From SHZI01 sp032122615 (GTDB lineage: Bacteria > Pseudomonadota > Gammaproteobacteria > Steroidobacterales > GCA-2729495): a DNA stretch of 52,684 nucleotides. Below, in pieces: positions 1-8,701 of this stretch. The notes under the pieces were generated by a model, which saw only the letters and a program-made list of their open reading frames with translations, was not told where the DNA came from and made no database searches. The position numbers and the translations under genes were made by a program. Positions within the stretch are counted from its first letter, which is position 1, and each line of letters starts with the position of its first letter. The stretch lies in the NCBI GenBank assembly GCA_032122615.1, contig JAQBGF010000164.1, forward strand, positions 1 through 52,684, written 5' to 3'.

Positions 1-210
1 GAACCCGACGTAGCGCTGCGCGAAGTTCTGGTCGTAACCGAGCTGGTGGCGGACCTCGAGAATCTGCTCCGGGGTCGGGTTCTTGCCCAGGAGCTGGTAG
101 GTCATGTCAGGTCCGAAGTAGACCATGAGGGCAAAGCTGACTAGCGTCACGCCCAGGATCAACGGAATCCCGGCCAGCAGTTTGCGCAGTGAATACTGGA
201 TCAGCTCCAC
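1..210 (-). CDS. Peptide ABC transporter permease, DppB/OppB type (partial, N-terminus only)
   Basis: The first 70 codons of an inner-membrane permease of the binding-protein-dependent peptide transport family; the rest lies off the left edge. It starts at a GTG two bases after the stop of the binding protein. The product has a basic start (YSLRKLLAGI), a first membrane helix (IPLILGVTLVSFALM) and the family's periplasmic segment with a Q-x9-LGYD pattern. Order (binding protein, then permease) and the tight join indicate one operon importing peptides. The family assignment rests on a short segment; the substrate cannot be inferred. Confidence 0.7.
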   Translation of the reverse strand, partial: MELIQYSLRKLLAGIPLILGVTLVSFALMVYFGPDMTYQLLGKNPTPEQILEVRHQLGYDQNFAQRYVGF

Positions 211-211
211 C

Positions 212-2032
212 TCAGGTGCCCTTCGCGACGGGGTCGGCCGGCAGCACGTCCACGTACTTCAGAAAATCTCCGCCGAGGATTTCCCGGTCCGGGAACGCGA
301 TCACGTTCTTGTGCCAGAGGAAGATGCGCGTCCTGGACAGTCCGGTCATAGCCACGCAGTCGTCGATGACCATCTCATTCATCCGCCGGTAGATGGCTGT
401 GCGCTCCGGCGACGGCAGCATTACCGACGCCTGTTCGTAAAGGCGGTCGTAGTCGGCGTTGTGCCAGTTGGCATCGTTGGATCCGGGTGAGGCGTTCGGG
501 CCGTAGAACAGCTGCAGCGTGTTTTCGGCGTCCGGAAAATCAAGCCCCCAGCCCTTGGAAACGAGCGGCAGCTCGCTGCGCTTCCAGGCGCGCGACAGAT
601 CGCCAAAATTGGCATAGGTTTTCTGCACGATCTTTTTGCGAGGAAAACCGATGTCGCGCATCCAGGCGCGAAACTGCTCGAAGAACAGGCGTTCCGTTGT
701 GCCGGTGGGGCCACCGTAGACCAGCGTGGGCAGGTTCTCGGCCGTCCAGCCATTGTCCTTGAGGAGTTTCCGCGCAGCCGGGACGTCGCGGGTAATGCTC
801 ACGCGGGAAAGTTCCGGATCAAACTCGGGAATGGTGGGCGGGATGATTCCCGGAAAGACTTCCGCGATGCCGTTGTACCAGCTTTCGTTGCGAGACTCCC
901 AGTCGAAGCCCTTGTTGATCGCGCAGCGCAGGGCCTTGTTCCGGCGTTCCCGTTCGGGATCCTGGTTATAGCCCAGCTCCGGAAAGGACATGTTGAACGA
1001 GGTCGAGATGAACCCGGCCTCCAGGCCGGCGTAGAAGTGGTACTTCTCGGCGTATTCCGGTCGCAGGGTGACGGGCCGCTTGCTGGCGAGCACCCGCTTG
1101 TCCTGTTCGATGGGTAGCACCGACAACTGAACCTCATCGCCCTTGGTAAATGAAGCCCAGGAAGCGCTCGGTTCGTTGATGAAGTGGATTTCGAGGCGAT
1201 CGATAAAGGGCGGCGACCGGCCCTGGATCGCCTCGACGCCGCTGAAACGCTGGGTGGCGGGATCATAGCCCTCGGCCGCAAGGTCGACCGGCTCCTGACG
1301 ATAGTGTGGGTTCCGCTCCATGACGACCTTGGCGGTATCGTAGGAAATCAGCTTGAAAGGCCCGGACCCTACCGGGTGCACACCGAGCGCCTTGCCATAC
1401 TTCTCGACCGCTTCGTGCGGCACCAGTGCCGAGTAGCCCTGGGCCAGCGTGTAAACCAGCTGCGGATAGGGTCTGGTGAGTTGCACCTCCAGCGTGTGTG
1501 AATCGAGCGCCCGCAGACCCGAGACCGGCTGCGAGTAATCCGCGCCCGCCGCCTTCCACTCGTCCAGGCCGGCAATGCGCCCCTGCCACAGCCACGCACC
1601 CTGCGGCTGGTTCTTCGGGTCAAAGTGGCGCTTTAGGGAATAGATGAAATCCTTGGCCACGACTTCCCGGCCACGACCGCCGGGAAAGCAGGGATCGTCA
1701 ACGAACCGGACACCCTTCTTCAGCTTGAAGGTGTAGGTCATGCCGTCGGCCGTAACGACCGGGAAATCGACGGCAAGATTGGGCTTCAGCAGGTAAGGCC
1801 GGGCAAGATACTGGTAGGTGTACAGCGTGTCGTAGGCGTTCGCGATGACGAAGTTGGCATAGACGTTCGCGGCCTGCACCGGATCGAGAGTGGTAGGCGC
1901 CTGGTCCATCGCGTACTTGAACGTCTTTAGCGCCGGCTTTGCATTCTCGCGATCAGGCCCCGAATCGCAGCCCAGCAACGCTATTGCCATGAAGACAGCG
2001 ACAAGTGGCCTTATGAGCAACGTTAACCCCAC
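212..2032 (-). CDS. Peptide ABC transporter substrate-binding lipoprotein (SBP family 5)
   Basis: A 606-residue extracytoplasmic solute-binding protein that should capture peptides and deliver them to the permease that follows. The N-terminus carries a lipoprotein signal with lipobox LLGC near residue 22. The body has family-5 landmarks: an N-terminal TLDP motif, a YTFKLKKGVRF segment, VGSGPFKL, and a C-terminal AENTLQLFYGP..NDANWHNADYDRLYEQA region. It starts at GTG; an ATG at codon 16 would cut the signal peptide too short. At about 600 residues it is somewhat longer than the usual 520-550. It is distinct in sequence from the second binding protein at 45499-47169. Family is secure; ligand is unknown. 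Confidence 0.88.
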   Translation of the reverse strand: MGLTLLIRPLVAVFMAIALLGCDSGPDRENAKPALKTFKYAMDQAPTTLDPVQAANVYANFVIANAYDTLYTYQYLARPYLLKPNLAVDFPVVTADGMTYTFKLKKGVRFVDDPCFPGGRGREVVAKDFIYSLKRHFDPKNQPQGAWLWQGRIAGLDEWKAAGADYSQPVSGLRALDSHTLEVQLTRPYPQLVYTLAQGYSALVPHEAVEKYGKALGVHPVGSGPFKLISYDTAKVVMERNPHYRQEPVDLAAEGYDPATQRFSGVEAIQGRSPPFIDRLEIHFINEPSASWASFTKGDEVQLSVLPIEQDKRVLASKRPVTLRPEYAEKYHFYAGLEAGFISTSFNMSFPELGYNQDPERERRNKALRCAINKGFDWESRNESWYNGIAEVFPGIIPPTIPEFDPELSRVSITRDVPAARKLLKDNGWTAENLPTLVYGGPTGTTERLFFEQFRAWMRDIGFPRKKIVQKTYANFGDLSRAWKRSELPLVSKGWGLDFPDAENTLQLFYGPNASPGSNDANWHNADYDRLYEQASVMLPSPERTAIYRRMNEMVIDDCVAMTGLSRTRIFLWHKNVIAFPDREILGGDFLKYVDVLPADPVAKGT

Positions 2033-2152
2033 AAAGATGCCATATATCCATCATATTTATAGATTTGTGCCCATATATGCTGTGTTATGCAGTTTGTGGG
2101 AAGTAACGACTGTTTATCGATGCTCTTATATAGACATGTGGAGTAATAAGTC
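2033..2152. promoter_or_regulatory. AT-rich divergent intergenic region
   Basis: A 120-base spacer between the binding-protein gene (leftward) and dtd (rightward). It is much richer in A+T than its surroundings and contains several TATA-like hexamers (for example around 2127-2134 for dtd, and CATATAT-type runs facing leftward). It presumably holds both promoters, but no convincing -35/-10 pair could be fixed. Confidence 0.4.
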
Positions 2153-2614
2153 GTGATTGGGCTGCTACAACGGGTCAAACGGGCAAGTGTGAAGGTAGCC
2201 GGGGCGCAAATAGCCGCCATCGGCCCCGGATTGCTGGTGCTGATCGGGGTGGAACGGGGCGATTCGCCGGCCGTTGCCGAGCGGCTTGCCGCCCGGCTGC
2301 TGGCATACCGCGTCTTTCCCGACACGGCCGGGCGCATGAACCACTGCCTGACCGCGGCCGGCGGAGAATTGCTCCTGGTACCGCAGTTCACGCTGGTCGC
2401 GGACACCAGCCGCGGCAACCGGCCGGGTTTTGAGCCGGCCGCACCACCGGCAGTGGGGCAGCAGCTGTTCGAGGAGGTGGTCACCGCGGCAAGAGCGCGA
2501 TGGCCGCGCGTGCAAACGGGCCAGTTTGGGGCCGACATGGAAGTGGAACTCGTCAACAGCGGTCCGGTCACATTTTCCCTGCGGGTGCTGCCCGACTTTG
2601 ATCAGCGACCGTGA
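2153..2614 (+). CDS. dtd: D-aminoacyl-tRNA deacylase
   Basis: A 153-residue cytosolic enzyme that hydrolyses D-amino acids from mischarged tRNA. The start is GTG, giving MIGLLQRV, which matches the family's usual MIALIQRV. The two defining active-site motifs are present: PQFTL at residues 77-81 (the family has SQFTL, so the serine is replaced by proline) and NSGPVT at 135-140, which carries the Gly-Pro cross-subunit motif that rejects L-aminoacyl-tRNA. Length is normal for the family. It stands alone upstream of tatABC on the same strand. Confidence 0.93.
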   Translation: MIGLLQRVKRASVKVAGAQIAAIGPGLLVLIGVERGDSPAVAERLAARLLAYRVFPDTAGRMNHCLTAAGGELLLVPQFTLVADTSRGNRPGFEPAAPPAVGQQLFEEVVTAARARWPRVQTGQFGADMEVELVNSGPVTFSLRVLPDFDQRP

Positions 2615-2719
2615 TCTTTGTCACGTGGCGGCACCGTGATCAGGCTATCCTAAACGCTTGCGCCGACTTTTCGGCAGCGTTGTTCGCGCGGCAGCAACGA
2701 AGACACCGGAGAAACGATC

Positions 2720-2965
2720 ATGGGCCTGGGCGGCATCAGCATCTGGCAGCTAGTCATCATCCTGCTCATTGTGGCGCTGATTTTCGGCACCAAGCGCCTG
2801 AAGGGCATTGGTTCTGACCTGGGCGGCGCACTGAAGGGTTTCCGCAAGGCGATGTCAGACTCCGACAAGGAGCCCGACGATCCCCACCAGCTCGGCAAGC
2901 CGGACGCGGATTTTCCGGAGTCCGACACGACCAAGCGGGAGTCGGAGCGCAACGGCAACGCCTGA
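2720..2965 (+). CDS. tatA: Twin-arginine translocase subunit TatA
   Basis: An 81-residue subunit that forms the protein-conducting assembly of the Tat pathway for folded proteins. It has one N-terminal helix (WQLVIILLIVALIFG), the FG hinge before KRL, an amphipathic helix ending GFRKAM, and an acidic, disordered C-terminus. A good ribosome-binding site (GGAG) precedes the ATG. It heads the tatABC cluster. Confidence 0.95.
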   Translation: MGLGGISIWQLVIILLIVALIFGTKRLKGIGSDLGGALKGFRKAMSDSDKEPDDPHQLGKPDADFPESDTTKRESERNGNA

Positions 2966-3034
2966 TCACCGGGCACCGGTTATCACCGCCGGCTTTCACC
3001 GCCGGCAGATGCGCCTACGGGGCACGGGGCAGGG

Positions 3035-3409
3035 ATGTTTGAAGTTGGTTTCTGGGAGCTTGCGCTGATCTTTGGACTCGGGCTCGTCGTGCTGGGTCCG
3101 GAGAAGTTGCCGAGGGTGGCCGCACAGCTCGGCCGCTACGCCGGCCAGGCGCGACGCATGGCCCGCACCCTGACCGCGCAGATTCGCGACGAGATCGACG
3201 CCGAGGAACGCCGGATCACCGCCAGCGAGTCCACGCCAGCAACTCCCGAACCGTCCTACAGCCGTCCGGGGGCCGACGACCTGATTCCGCGAACGGCAGC
3301 AGAACGAGAAACGGACGACACTCCCACACCGACCGAACCAGCACCGACCGCTGCCGGTGATGCGCCAGCCGATCGGCCGGAAACCCTGAACCCCATTCCA
3401 GGGCCATAA
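3035..3409 (+). CDS. tatB: Sec-independent translocase subunit TatB
   Basis: A 124-residue subunit that, with TatC, recognises twin-arginine signal peptides. It has an N-terminal helix with the TatB pattern FEVGFWELALIF and the GPEKLPR hinge, followed by a long charged helix and a Pro/Ala/Thr-rich tail. The TatB-type GPEKLP and its position between tatA and tatC separate it from a second TatA. Confidence 0.95.
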   Translation: MFEVGFWELALIFGLGLVVLGPEKLPRVAAQLGRYAGQARRMARTLTAQIRDEIDAEERRITASESTPATPEPSYSRPGADDLIPRTAAERETDDTPTPTEPAPTAAGDAPADRPETLNPIPGP

Positions 3410-3420
3410 CCCGAACGGTC

Positions 3421-4209
3421 ATGGCAGATAACGATCATCAGCACAACGACGCCCCGGAGGAGTTGCCCGAGGCCAGCCTGATGTCGCACCTGCTAGAGCT
3501 GCGCTCGCGGCTGATGAAGGCCATGGGCGCCGTGCTGGCCGTGTTTCTCTGCCTCGTGCCCTTCAAGGGCCTGGTGTTCGAGACCGTGTCCAGGCCGCTC
3601 ATGGCCCAGCTGCCGCCGGGCGCAACGATGATCGCCACCGAAGTGGCGTCGCCGTTCCTGACGCCGTTGAAGGCGAGCTTTTACGTAGCCATCATGCTGG
3701 CGATGCCGGTCGTGATCTACCAGGTCTGGGCGTTTGTGGCGCCCGGCCTGTACCGCAAGGAGAAGCGCCTGGCCGTCCCGCTGCTGGTCTCCAGCGTGCT
3801 CCTGTTCTATGCGGGCGTCGCTTTTGCCTACTGGGTAATTTTTCCGATCATGTTCGGGTTCTTCACCGGATCGGCGCCCGTCGGTGTGCAGGTGATGACC
3901 GACATCAACAGTTACCTGGACTTCGTACTGTTCCTGTTTATTTCATTCGGCGCGGCCTTCGAGGTGCCGGTGGCGACCGTACTGCTGGTCCTCACCGGCA
4001 TGGTCAAGGTCGAGATGCTGACCAGGTATCGGCAGTACGTTTTTCTCGGCGCCTTCGTGCTGGGGATGTTCCTGACACCGCCCGATGTGGTGTCGCAGAC
4101 ATTGCTGGCCATTCCCATGTACCTGCTGTATGAAGCAGGCATCGTGTTGTCGCGCATCCTGTCCCGGCCGGCGGCTGCCAACAAAGCCGTGCGCGACGAG
4201 CCCGCCTGA
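3421..4209 (+). CDS. tatC: Sec-independent translocase subunit TatC
   Basis: A 262-residue, six-helix inner-membrane core of the Tat receptor complex. The cytoplasmic N-terminus has the conserved HLLELRSRL motif, followed by hydrophobic segments and the PPDVVSQTLLAIPMYLLYE region typical of TatC helices 5-6. It begins 11 bases after tatB and ends exactly where the next gene's ATG begins. Confidence 0.96.
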   Translation: MADNDHQHNDAPEELPEASLMSHLLELRSRLMKAMGAVLAVFLCLVPFKGLVFETVSRPLMAQLPPGATMIATEVASPFLTPLKASFYVAIMLAMPVVIYQVWAFVAPGLYRKEKRLAVPLLVSSVLLFYAGVAFAYWVIFPIMFGFFTGSAPVGVQVMTDINSYLDFVLFLFISFGAAFEVPVATVLLVLTGMVKVEMLTRYRQYVFLGAFVLGMFLTPPDVVSQTLLAIPMYLLYEAGIVLSRILSRPAAANKAVRDEPA

Positions 4210-5751
4210 ATGACCTCGCCCGGGCCCGCCCTGCCGGCCACCACCGGTGAAAAAACCTGGTTCGGCCATCCTCTGGGGCTGTTCGTCCTGTTCTTTACCG
4301 AAATGTGGGAGCGCTTCTCGTACTACGGGATGCGCGCCCTGCTCATCTTTTACCTGACCAAGCACTGGCTCTTTTCGGACGAGCGCGCGAGTGTCATCTA
4401 CGGGGCGTACACCGCGCTCGTTTACATCACACCCGTAATTGGCGGGTACCTGGCGGATCGCTACCTGGGTCAGCGCAAGGCGGTGCTGTTCGGCGCGGTC
4501 CTGCTGGCCTTTGGCCATTTCCTGATGGGTGTTGAAGGTGATGGCGGCCAGGGGAGCCCGACTCTCAATGTTTTCTGGCTCGCACTGTCCTTCATCATCG
4601 TCGGCTCTGGATTCCTGAAGGCCAATATCTCGGTCATCGTTGGCCAGCTGTACCCGCGTACCGATCCGCGGCGCGACCCGGCCTATACGATCTTCTACAT
4701 GGGCATCAACCTGGGTGCGGCCATTGGCTCCGTGCTCTGCGGGTATCTGGGTGAAATCTACGGCTGGTCCTACGGCTTTGGTGCCGCCGGCTTCGGGATG
4801 CTGCTCGGCCTGGCCGTGTTTATGTGGGGCAAGCCCCTGCTGATGGGCAAGGGCGAAGCGCCCGACCCGGCGCGCCTGGCACAGCGGGTCGGCGGTATCC
4901 GCTTTGAATGGCTGCTGTACCTCGTCGGTGTTGCCGGTGTCGGGGTCGTGTGGTGGCTGGTCCAGTACCAGGAACTGGTGGGCCGGTTGCTGGGCGTCGC
5001 CGGTCTCTCACTGGTCGTCTACGTCCTCTACACAGCAGTCTTCCGCCTGCCGGCCGCTGACCGGGATCGCATTTTTGCGGCCCTGTTCCTGATTATCGGC
5101 TCGATCCTGTTCTGGGCCCTGTTCGAACAGGCCGGCTCCTCGCTAAACCTGTACACCGACCGCTTCGTGGATCGCGCCGGCGTGCCGGCGTCGGTTTTCC
5201 AGTCGATCAACGCCATCTACATCGTCCTGCTGGGGCCGGTGTTCGCAGGGCTCTGGCTCTGGCTGGCCAGGAAGGGACTGGAGCCTTCGGCCCCGGCGAA
5301 ATTCGGCCTGGGCATGGTCCAGCTGGGCGCCGGATTTCTCGTCCTCGTCGCGGGCGCCAGCATCGGAGTTGCCACGCCGGTGGTCTTTATCTTCCTGATC
5401 TACCTCCTGCACACCACCGGCGAACTTTGCCTGTCGCCCGTTGGCCTGTCGGCCATGAACCGGCTGGCGCCGGCGCACATGGCGAGCCTGATCATGGGTG
5501 CGTGGTTCTTTGCCTCGGCCACGGGCAACTTCGCCGCCGGGCTGATTGCGGCGGCGGCGGGCGCGGAAAACGCCCTGGGCGAGGCGGCGGGCCAGCAAAC
5601 GGTGCTGGACGTGTATTCGTCCGTAGGCTGGGTCGCGATCAGTGCCGGCGTCGCCATACTGCTGATCTCGCCGCTCGTCCGGAAGCTCATGCACCTCGAC
5701 ACGCTGACCGATGCCGAGGACGCTCCCGCTGTCCCCGAAACCGCGCATTGA
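4210..5751 (+). CDS. POT-family proton-dependent peptide transporter
   Basis: A 513-residue major-facilitator carrier that should import di- and tripeptides with protons. The signature ExxERFxYYG on helix 1 is present as EMWERFSYYG, followed by GMRALLIFYL, and the second POT signature region contains FYMGINLGAAIGS. About 12-14 hydrophobic segments are visible. Its start codon directly abuts the tatC stop, so it is probably cotranscribed with tatABC, which is not a usual pairing. Family certain; substrate inferred. Confidence 0.92.
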   Translation: MTSPGPALPATTGEKTWFGHPLGLFVLFFTEMWERFSYYGMRALLIFYLTKHWLFSDERASVIYGAYTALVYITPVIGGYLADRYLGQRKAVLFGAVLLAFGHFLMGVEGDGGQGSPTLNVFWLALSFIIVGSGFLKANISVIVGQLYPRTDPRRDPAYTIFYMGINLGAAIGSVLCGYLGEIYGWSYGFGAAGFGMLLGLAVFMWGKPLLMGKGEAPDPARLAQRVGGIRFEWLLYLVGVAGVGVVWWLVQYQELVGRLLGVAGLSLVVYVLYTAVFRLPAADRDRIFAALFLIIGSILFWALFEQAGSSLNLYTDRFVDRAGVPASVFQSINAIYIVLLGPVFAGLWLWLARKGLEPSAPAKFGLGMVQLGAGFLVLVAGASIGVATPVVFIFLIYLLHTTGELCLSPVGLSAMNRLAPAHMASLIMGAWFFASATGNFAAGLIAAAAGAENALGEAAGQQTVLDVYSSVGWVAISAGVAILLISPLVRKLMHLDTLTDAEDAPAVPETAH

Positions 5752-5813
5752 TGCGCGGGCTGTCTTGCCCGGATAATCTTAGGGCCACGTTTCATATTCA
5801 CGGAGTCCCCGCC

Positions 5814-6125
5814 ATGCCCGCATACATTCTCTCGATCATCGAGGTCACGAATCCCGGCCCCAAACTAAAGAAGTATTCCGAGGAATCGGCCAGGCTCGCC
5901 CGGCAGCACGGCGGCAAATACATCGTCCGGGGCAAGGCCGCCAGCGTGGAGTCCGGTGAGAAGCTCGCGAACAAGGTCGTGATCATGCTCGAGTTTCCCA
6001 GCATGGATCAGCTGAACGCCTTCTATACCAGTGACGCGTACCAGAAGGACTGCAAGCCGCTGCGCGAAGGCACCGGGATCTACGACATTGCGTTTTTCGA
6101 GGCGCCACCGCCGGCTGCGGCCTGA
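5814..6125 (+). CDS. DUF1330 domain protein
   Basis: A 103-residue soluble protein of the DUF1330 family (dimeric ferredoxin-like barrel). Visible features are an initial MPAYILSIIEV strand, the KKYSEESARLARQHGGKYIVRG segment and a C-terminal strand ending YDIAFFEA. The start was placed at ATG 5814, where the family domain begins; the frame is open further upstream but overlaps the previous gene. No enzyme activity is established for the family. Its last 46 bases overlap the end of the convergent oxygenase gene. Confidence 0.85.
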   Translation: MPAYILSIIEVTNPGPKLKKYSEESARLARQHGGKYIVRGKAASVESGEKLANKVVIMLEFPSMDQLNAFYTSDAYQKDCKPLREGTGIYDIAFFEAPPPAAA

Positions 6126-7219
6126 AGAGGCACTGTGCCGTGCACCCAGCCGTCCGGATCCTCGCGACGACCGGGTGACGGAATCACCAGTACGCGATCT
6201 CGCACGAGATCCTCGTGACGCCGCACGTCGATCGCGCCGAGGCGCTGCCCAAACGCCGTCGCCTGGTCACGGTAGAGGCGCTCCATGTTGTCGGTGCCCA
6301 TCCAGAGTTCGCCGGCAGGGGTCACCGGCATCAGCCGTGGCCGCAGGTGCTCGACGACGGCGGCGTCTTCCGTAAGCCCCCACTGGATTGCCTTCAGCGT
6401 CTCGGCGTCGTGGTCGGGAGATTTCCGGGAGTTGCGGAAGTGCAGGCCGAAGTTCCGGGTGTGGTCCGCGTCGATTGGCGTCAGGCAGTTCCAGATGATC
6501 TGGTCGTAACCGTTCGACATCTGCTGGTCGTTCCTGTGCATCAGGCCGATGATGCTGAAGTCCAGTGTCACGGTGGATTCGGAGCGCGTCTGCGCCGCCT
6601 GCGCCTGGTTCACCGCGGTGACGGCCACGGCCCTTGCCGGGTATTTCTGGATAACCTGCCCGCCGCACGCGGTTTTCGTTACGGGCCACACCGTCATCTC
6701 CGCCGGCAAATGCCGGCCGAAGGAGTGCACCAGGAACAGGTGGGAGGCATCGAGGAGGTTCTCGTGCACGCGCGCCCAGTTCGCGTGCCAGTCCCGCTTC
6801 AGGCGAACGACCCGCCAGCTGTCGTCGGCATACATCGGCAGGAAGTCGGGCAGTGCCGGGCGTTCGGCGGGCAGCATGTCGCCAAGGAACACCCAGACGT
6901 AGCCGTAGCGTTCCTCGACGGGGTAGGCATCGACTCGCGCCCGCTTTGGCGGGCTGGCGTCGTCGCCGAGCGCCGGCATCTTCGTGCAACGGCCGTTTCG
7001 GTCGTACTCCCAGCCGTGGTAGGGGCACTGGAGGCAACTGCCGATCCGCTTGCCGCGGGACAGGTCGCCACCCCGGTGGCAGCAGACGGCACTTAAGCAG
7101 GCGACCTCGCCCGCTGTCGTCCGGAAAAGCACGAAATCGCAGCCGAGCATACGGACCGGGACCGGGTTTTCCACTACCTCGGTCGATTCGGCGGCGACGT
7201 ACCAGTTATTGACAATCAT
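6080..7219 (-). CDS. Rieske [2Fe-2S] oxygenase, ring-hydroxylating/O-demethylase type alpha subunit
   Basis: A 379-residue oxygenase with an N-terminal Rieske centre, C46-x-H48 then C65-x2-H68, and a mononuclear iron site N154-x2-D157-x2-H160-x4-H165 in the family spacing. This class (vanillate demethylase-like and related single-component oxygenases) inserts or removes oxygen on aromatic or cyclic substrates using electrons from a separate reductase; no reductase gene is nearby. It lies 67 bases downstream of the ferrochelatase-like gene on the same strand, so the two may be cotranscribed. The substrate is unknown; a macrocyclic or aromatic substrate is inference. Confidence 0.9.
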   Translation of the reverse strand: MIVNNWYVAAESTEVVENPVPVRMLGCDFVLFRTTAGEVACLSAVCCHRGGDLSRGKRIGSCLQCPYHGWEYDRNGRCTKMPALGDDASPPKRARVDAYPVEERYGYVWVFLGDMLPAERPALPDFLPMYADDSWRVVRLKRDWHANWARVHENLLDASHLFLVHSFGRHLPAEMTVWPVTKTACGGQVIQKYPARAVAVTAVNQAQAAQTRSESTVTLDFSIIGLMHRNDQQMSNGYDQIIWNCLTPIDADHTRNFGLHFRNSRKSPDHDAETLKAIQWGLTEDAAVVEHLRPRLMPVTPAGELWMGTDNMERLYRDQATAFGQRLGAIDVRRHEDLVRDRVLVIPSPGRREDPDGWVHGTVPLQAAAGGGASKNAMS

Positions 7220-7286
7220 CGCCGGATCTTAGCCCAGACACGCGAATGGTCAGGCAACCGGCACGGGTTTCGGAGCCCCCAATTGC

Positions 7287-8459
7287 TCAGGGCGTCAGCA
7301 CCGGCGACCTCGGAATGGGCTGGATGTCGCCCTTCTGCTCCATGGCTTCGAGCGCCAGGCTGGCCATCAGGTTCACGAAGACCGGGTCGCTGTTGAACAT
7401 CTTTTCTGCCACGACCTTCTTCTTCGCGGCACCACCCTCGTGACCTTCCAGCAGCACGTCCCTGGACTCCGTGGCGTGGTCGAACAGTGTCTCAAGGTTG
7501 TCCACGGTGAAGGACACCCGGCCATTGATGATCACGTTGGAGCACGGGTCCTTGGCCACGATTCCCAGGGCCTCATCAAGCCCGGGCTCCGTCCACTCGG
7601 TCATCGCGTACATGTCGTGATTCTGGAACCCGTGATAGACGGGGTGATCGGGGAATCTCTTCTCGATGGCATTGATGTCGTACATGACCTGGTCGAGGTA
7701 GGGGTCGCCCTCGCGGATCCACTTCAGGATGTTGCCGTGGACGGGCAGAAAGATGCACACGTCCGCGCCGGGCTCCCCGGCAAAATCGGTCGCCAGCCGG
7801 CTGCTGATACTGTCAGCCACCATGTCGACGTACCGCTGGTCTTTGGCGAAGCTCTTGATCGCGACCGCCTGCACGTCCCACTCGGGATGCTCGACCAGGT
7901 AGCGCTGGACGTCCCGGAACACGATGAACGACGTGACCCGCGAGTGCTGGGGGCCCTGGTAGTAGACGAACAGGCGCTTGACGCCGTCGCTTTGTGCCTT
8001 CGCCAGGCCCTCGGCTACCGACGGGAACGTGAAGGCATAACCGGTGTAGGCGCTGGCATCCAGCCCGCTCTCGCGGAGTTTCTGCGCCACCGCGTCGGCC
8101 TGAGCCTGGGCGCGGGCCCGCATATTCGTGCCACCGCCGATGGCCGCGTACTCGGACTTGATGTCTTCCCCGTCCGTGAACCAGCGCCAATACGCAATGA
8201 ACTGCCGCATAATCCATGGCAGTGGCAGCATGTCTTCGTCGTGGAGCGTGTTCTTGACCAGGCCCTCGACCTCGTCGAGCTTGTCGACGTCGCCGTAGGA
8301 ACCGAACAGCACGCCGACTTTCTCGCCGGAAACGTCCGCGCCGAGGGCGGGTGCCAATGGGACATCCTGGCCGAGGGCGGGGCCCAGGACTAAAAAGGCG
8401 AGCAGAACGGAGAAGAACCCCCGGGTGGCGACCCTGCGATGCATCAGAAATCTCCTCAT
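7287..8459 (-). CDS. Exported ferrochelatase-superfamily protein
   Basis: A 390-residue protein with a ferrochelatase-like body behind a signal peptide (hydrophobic core near residues 15-28, probable cleavage at ALG/QD about residue 30). Matches to ferrochelatase include GVLFGSYGD near the start, YAAIGGGTNMRARAQAQADA (107-121), a VHG motif whose H241 aligns with the metal-binding histidine, GDPYLDQV (251-258), and VDNLETLFD with E323 at the position of the catalytic glutamate. True HemH is cytosolic or membrane-associated and lacks a cleavable signal, so this is a paralogue working outside the cytoplasm or a misdirected homologue. The ribosome-binding site GGAG lies 7 bases before ATG 8459, which supports this start. 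Function unproven. Confidence 0.78.
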   Translation of the reverse strand: MRRFLMHRRVATRGFFSVLLAFLVLGPALGQDVPLAPALGADVSGEKVGVLFGSYGDVDKLDEVEGLVKNTLHDEDMLPLPWIMRQFIAYWRWFTDGEDIKSEYAAIGGGTNMRARAQAQADAVAQKLRESGLDASAYTGYAFTFPSVAEGLAKAQSDGVKRLFVYYQGPQHSRVTSFIVFRDVQRYLVEHPEWDVQAVAIKSFAKDQRYVDMVADSISSRLATDFAGEPGADVCIFLPVHGNILKWIREGDPYLDQVMYDINAIEKRFPDHPVYHGFQNHDMYAMTEWTEPGLDEALGIVAKDPCSNVIINGRVSFTVDNLETLFDHATESRDVLLEGHEGGAAKKKVVAEKMFNSDPVFVNLMASLALEAMEQKGDIQPIPRSPVLTP

Positions 8460-8701
8460 GACTGTTCTCCGTTATTTTCCGGACCAAGCGCCCGTCGACC
8501 CTGCACCTGAACTGGCCAGGCTTTTTAATGCCGTCTCCGTACTTACTCCTTTAGAATGGGCCTCGGAGCACAATAATTACAAGTTGCGGATATCCCTGAC
8601 AGGAATCATGGGCAACACGGCCAGGACCAGGAGCTCGACGGGATAATCCGGGGATGTACGTGCAAATACGGCTCCCGATCCCTCCGGGAGCCTCCTAGAC
8701 T
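8460..8701. promoter_or_regulatory. Divergent intergenic region with hairpin
   Basis: A 242-base region between the leftward ferrochelatase-like gene and the rightward GH3-type gene, probably holding both promoters. A perfect 7-bp stem (GGCTCCC at 8670-8676, GGGAGCC at 8686-8692, 9-base loop) lies just before GTG 8702 and includes the GGGAG that could serve as its ribosome-binding site. No gene or clear promoter hexamers were found. Confidence 0.4.

Noticed and set aside
6215..7096. A 293-codon rightward open frame antisense to the Rieske oxygenase gene.
   Set aside because: It mirrors a well-supported enzyme gene in a GC-rich genome, has no recognisable domain and is a typical shadow frame.
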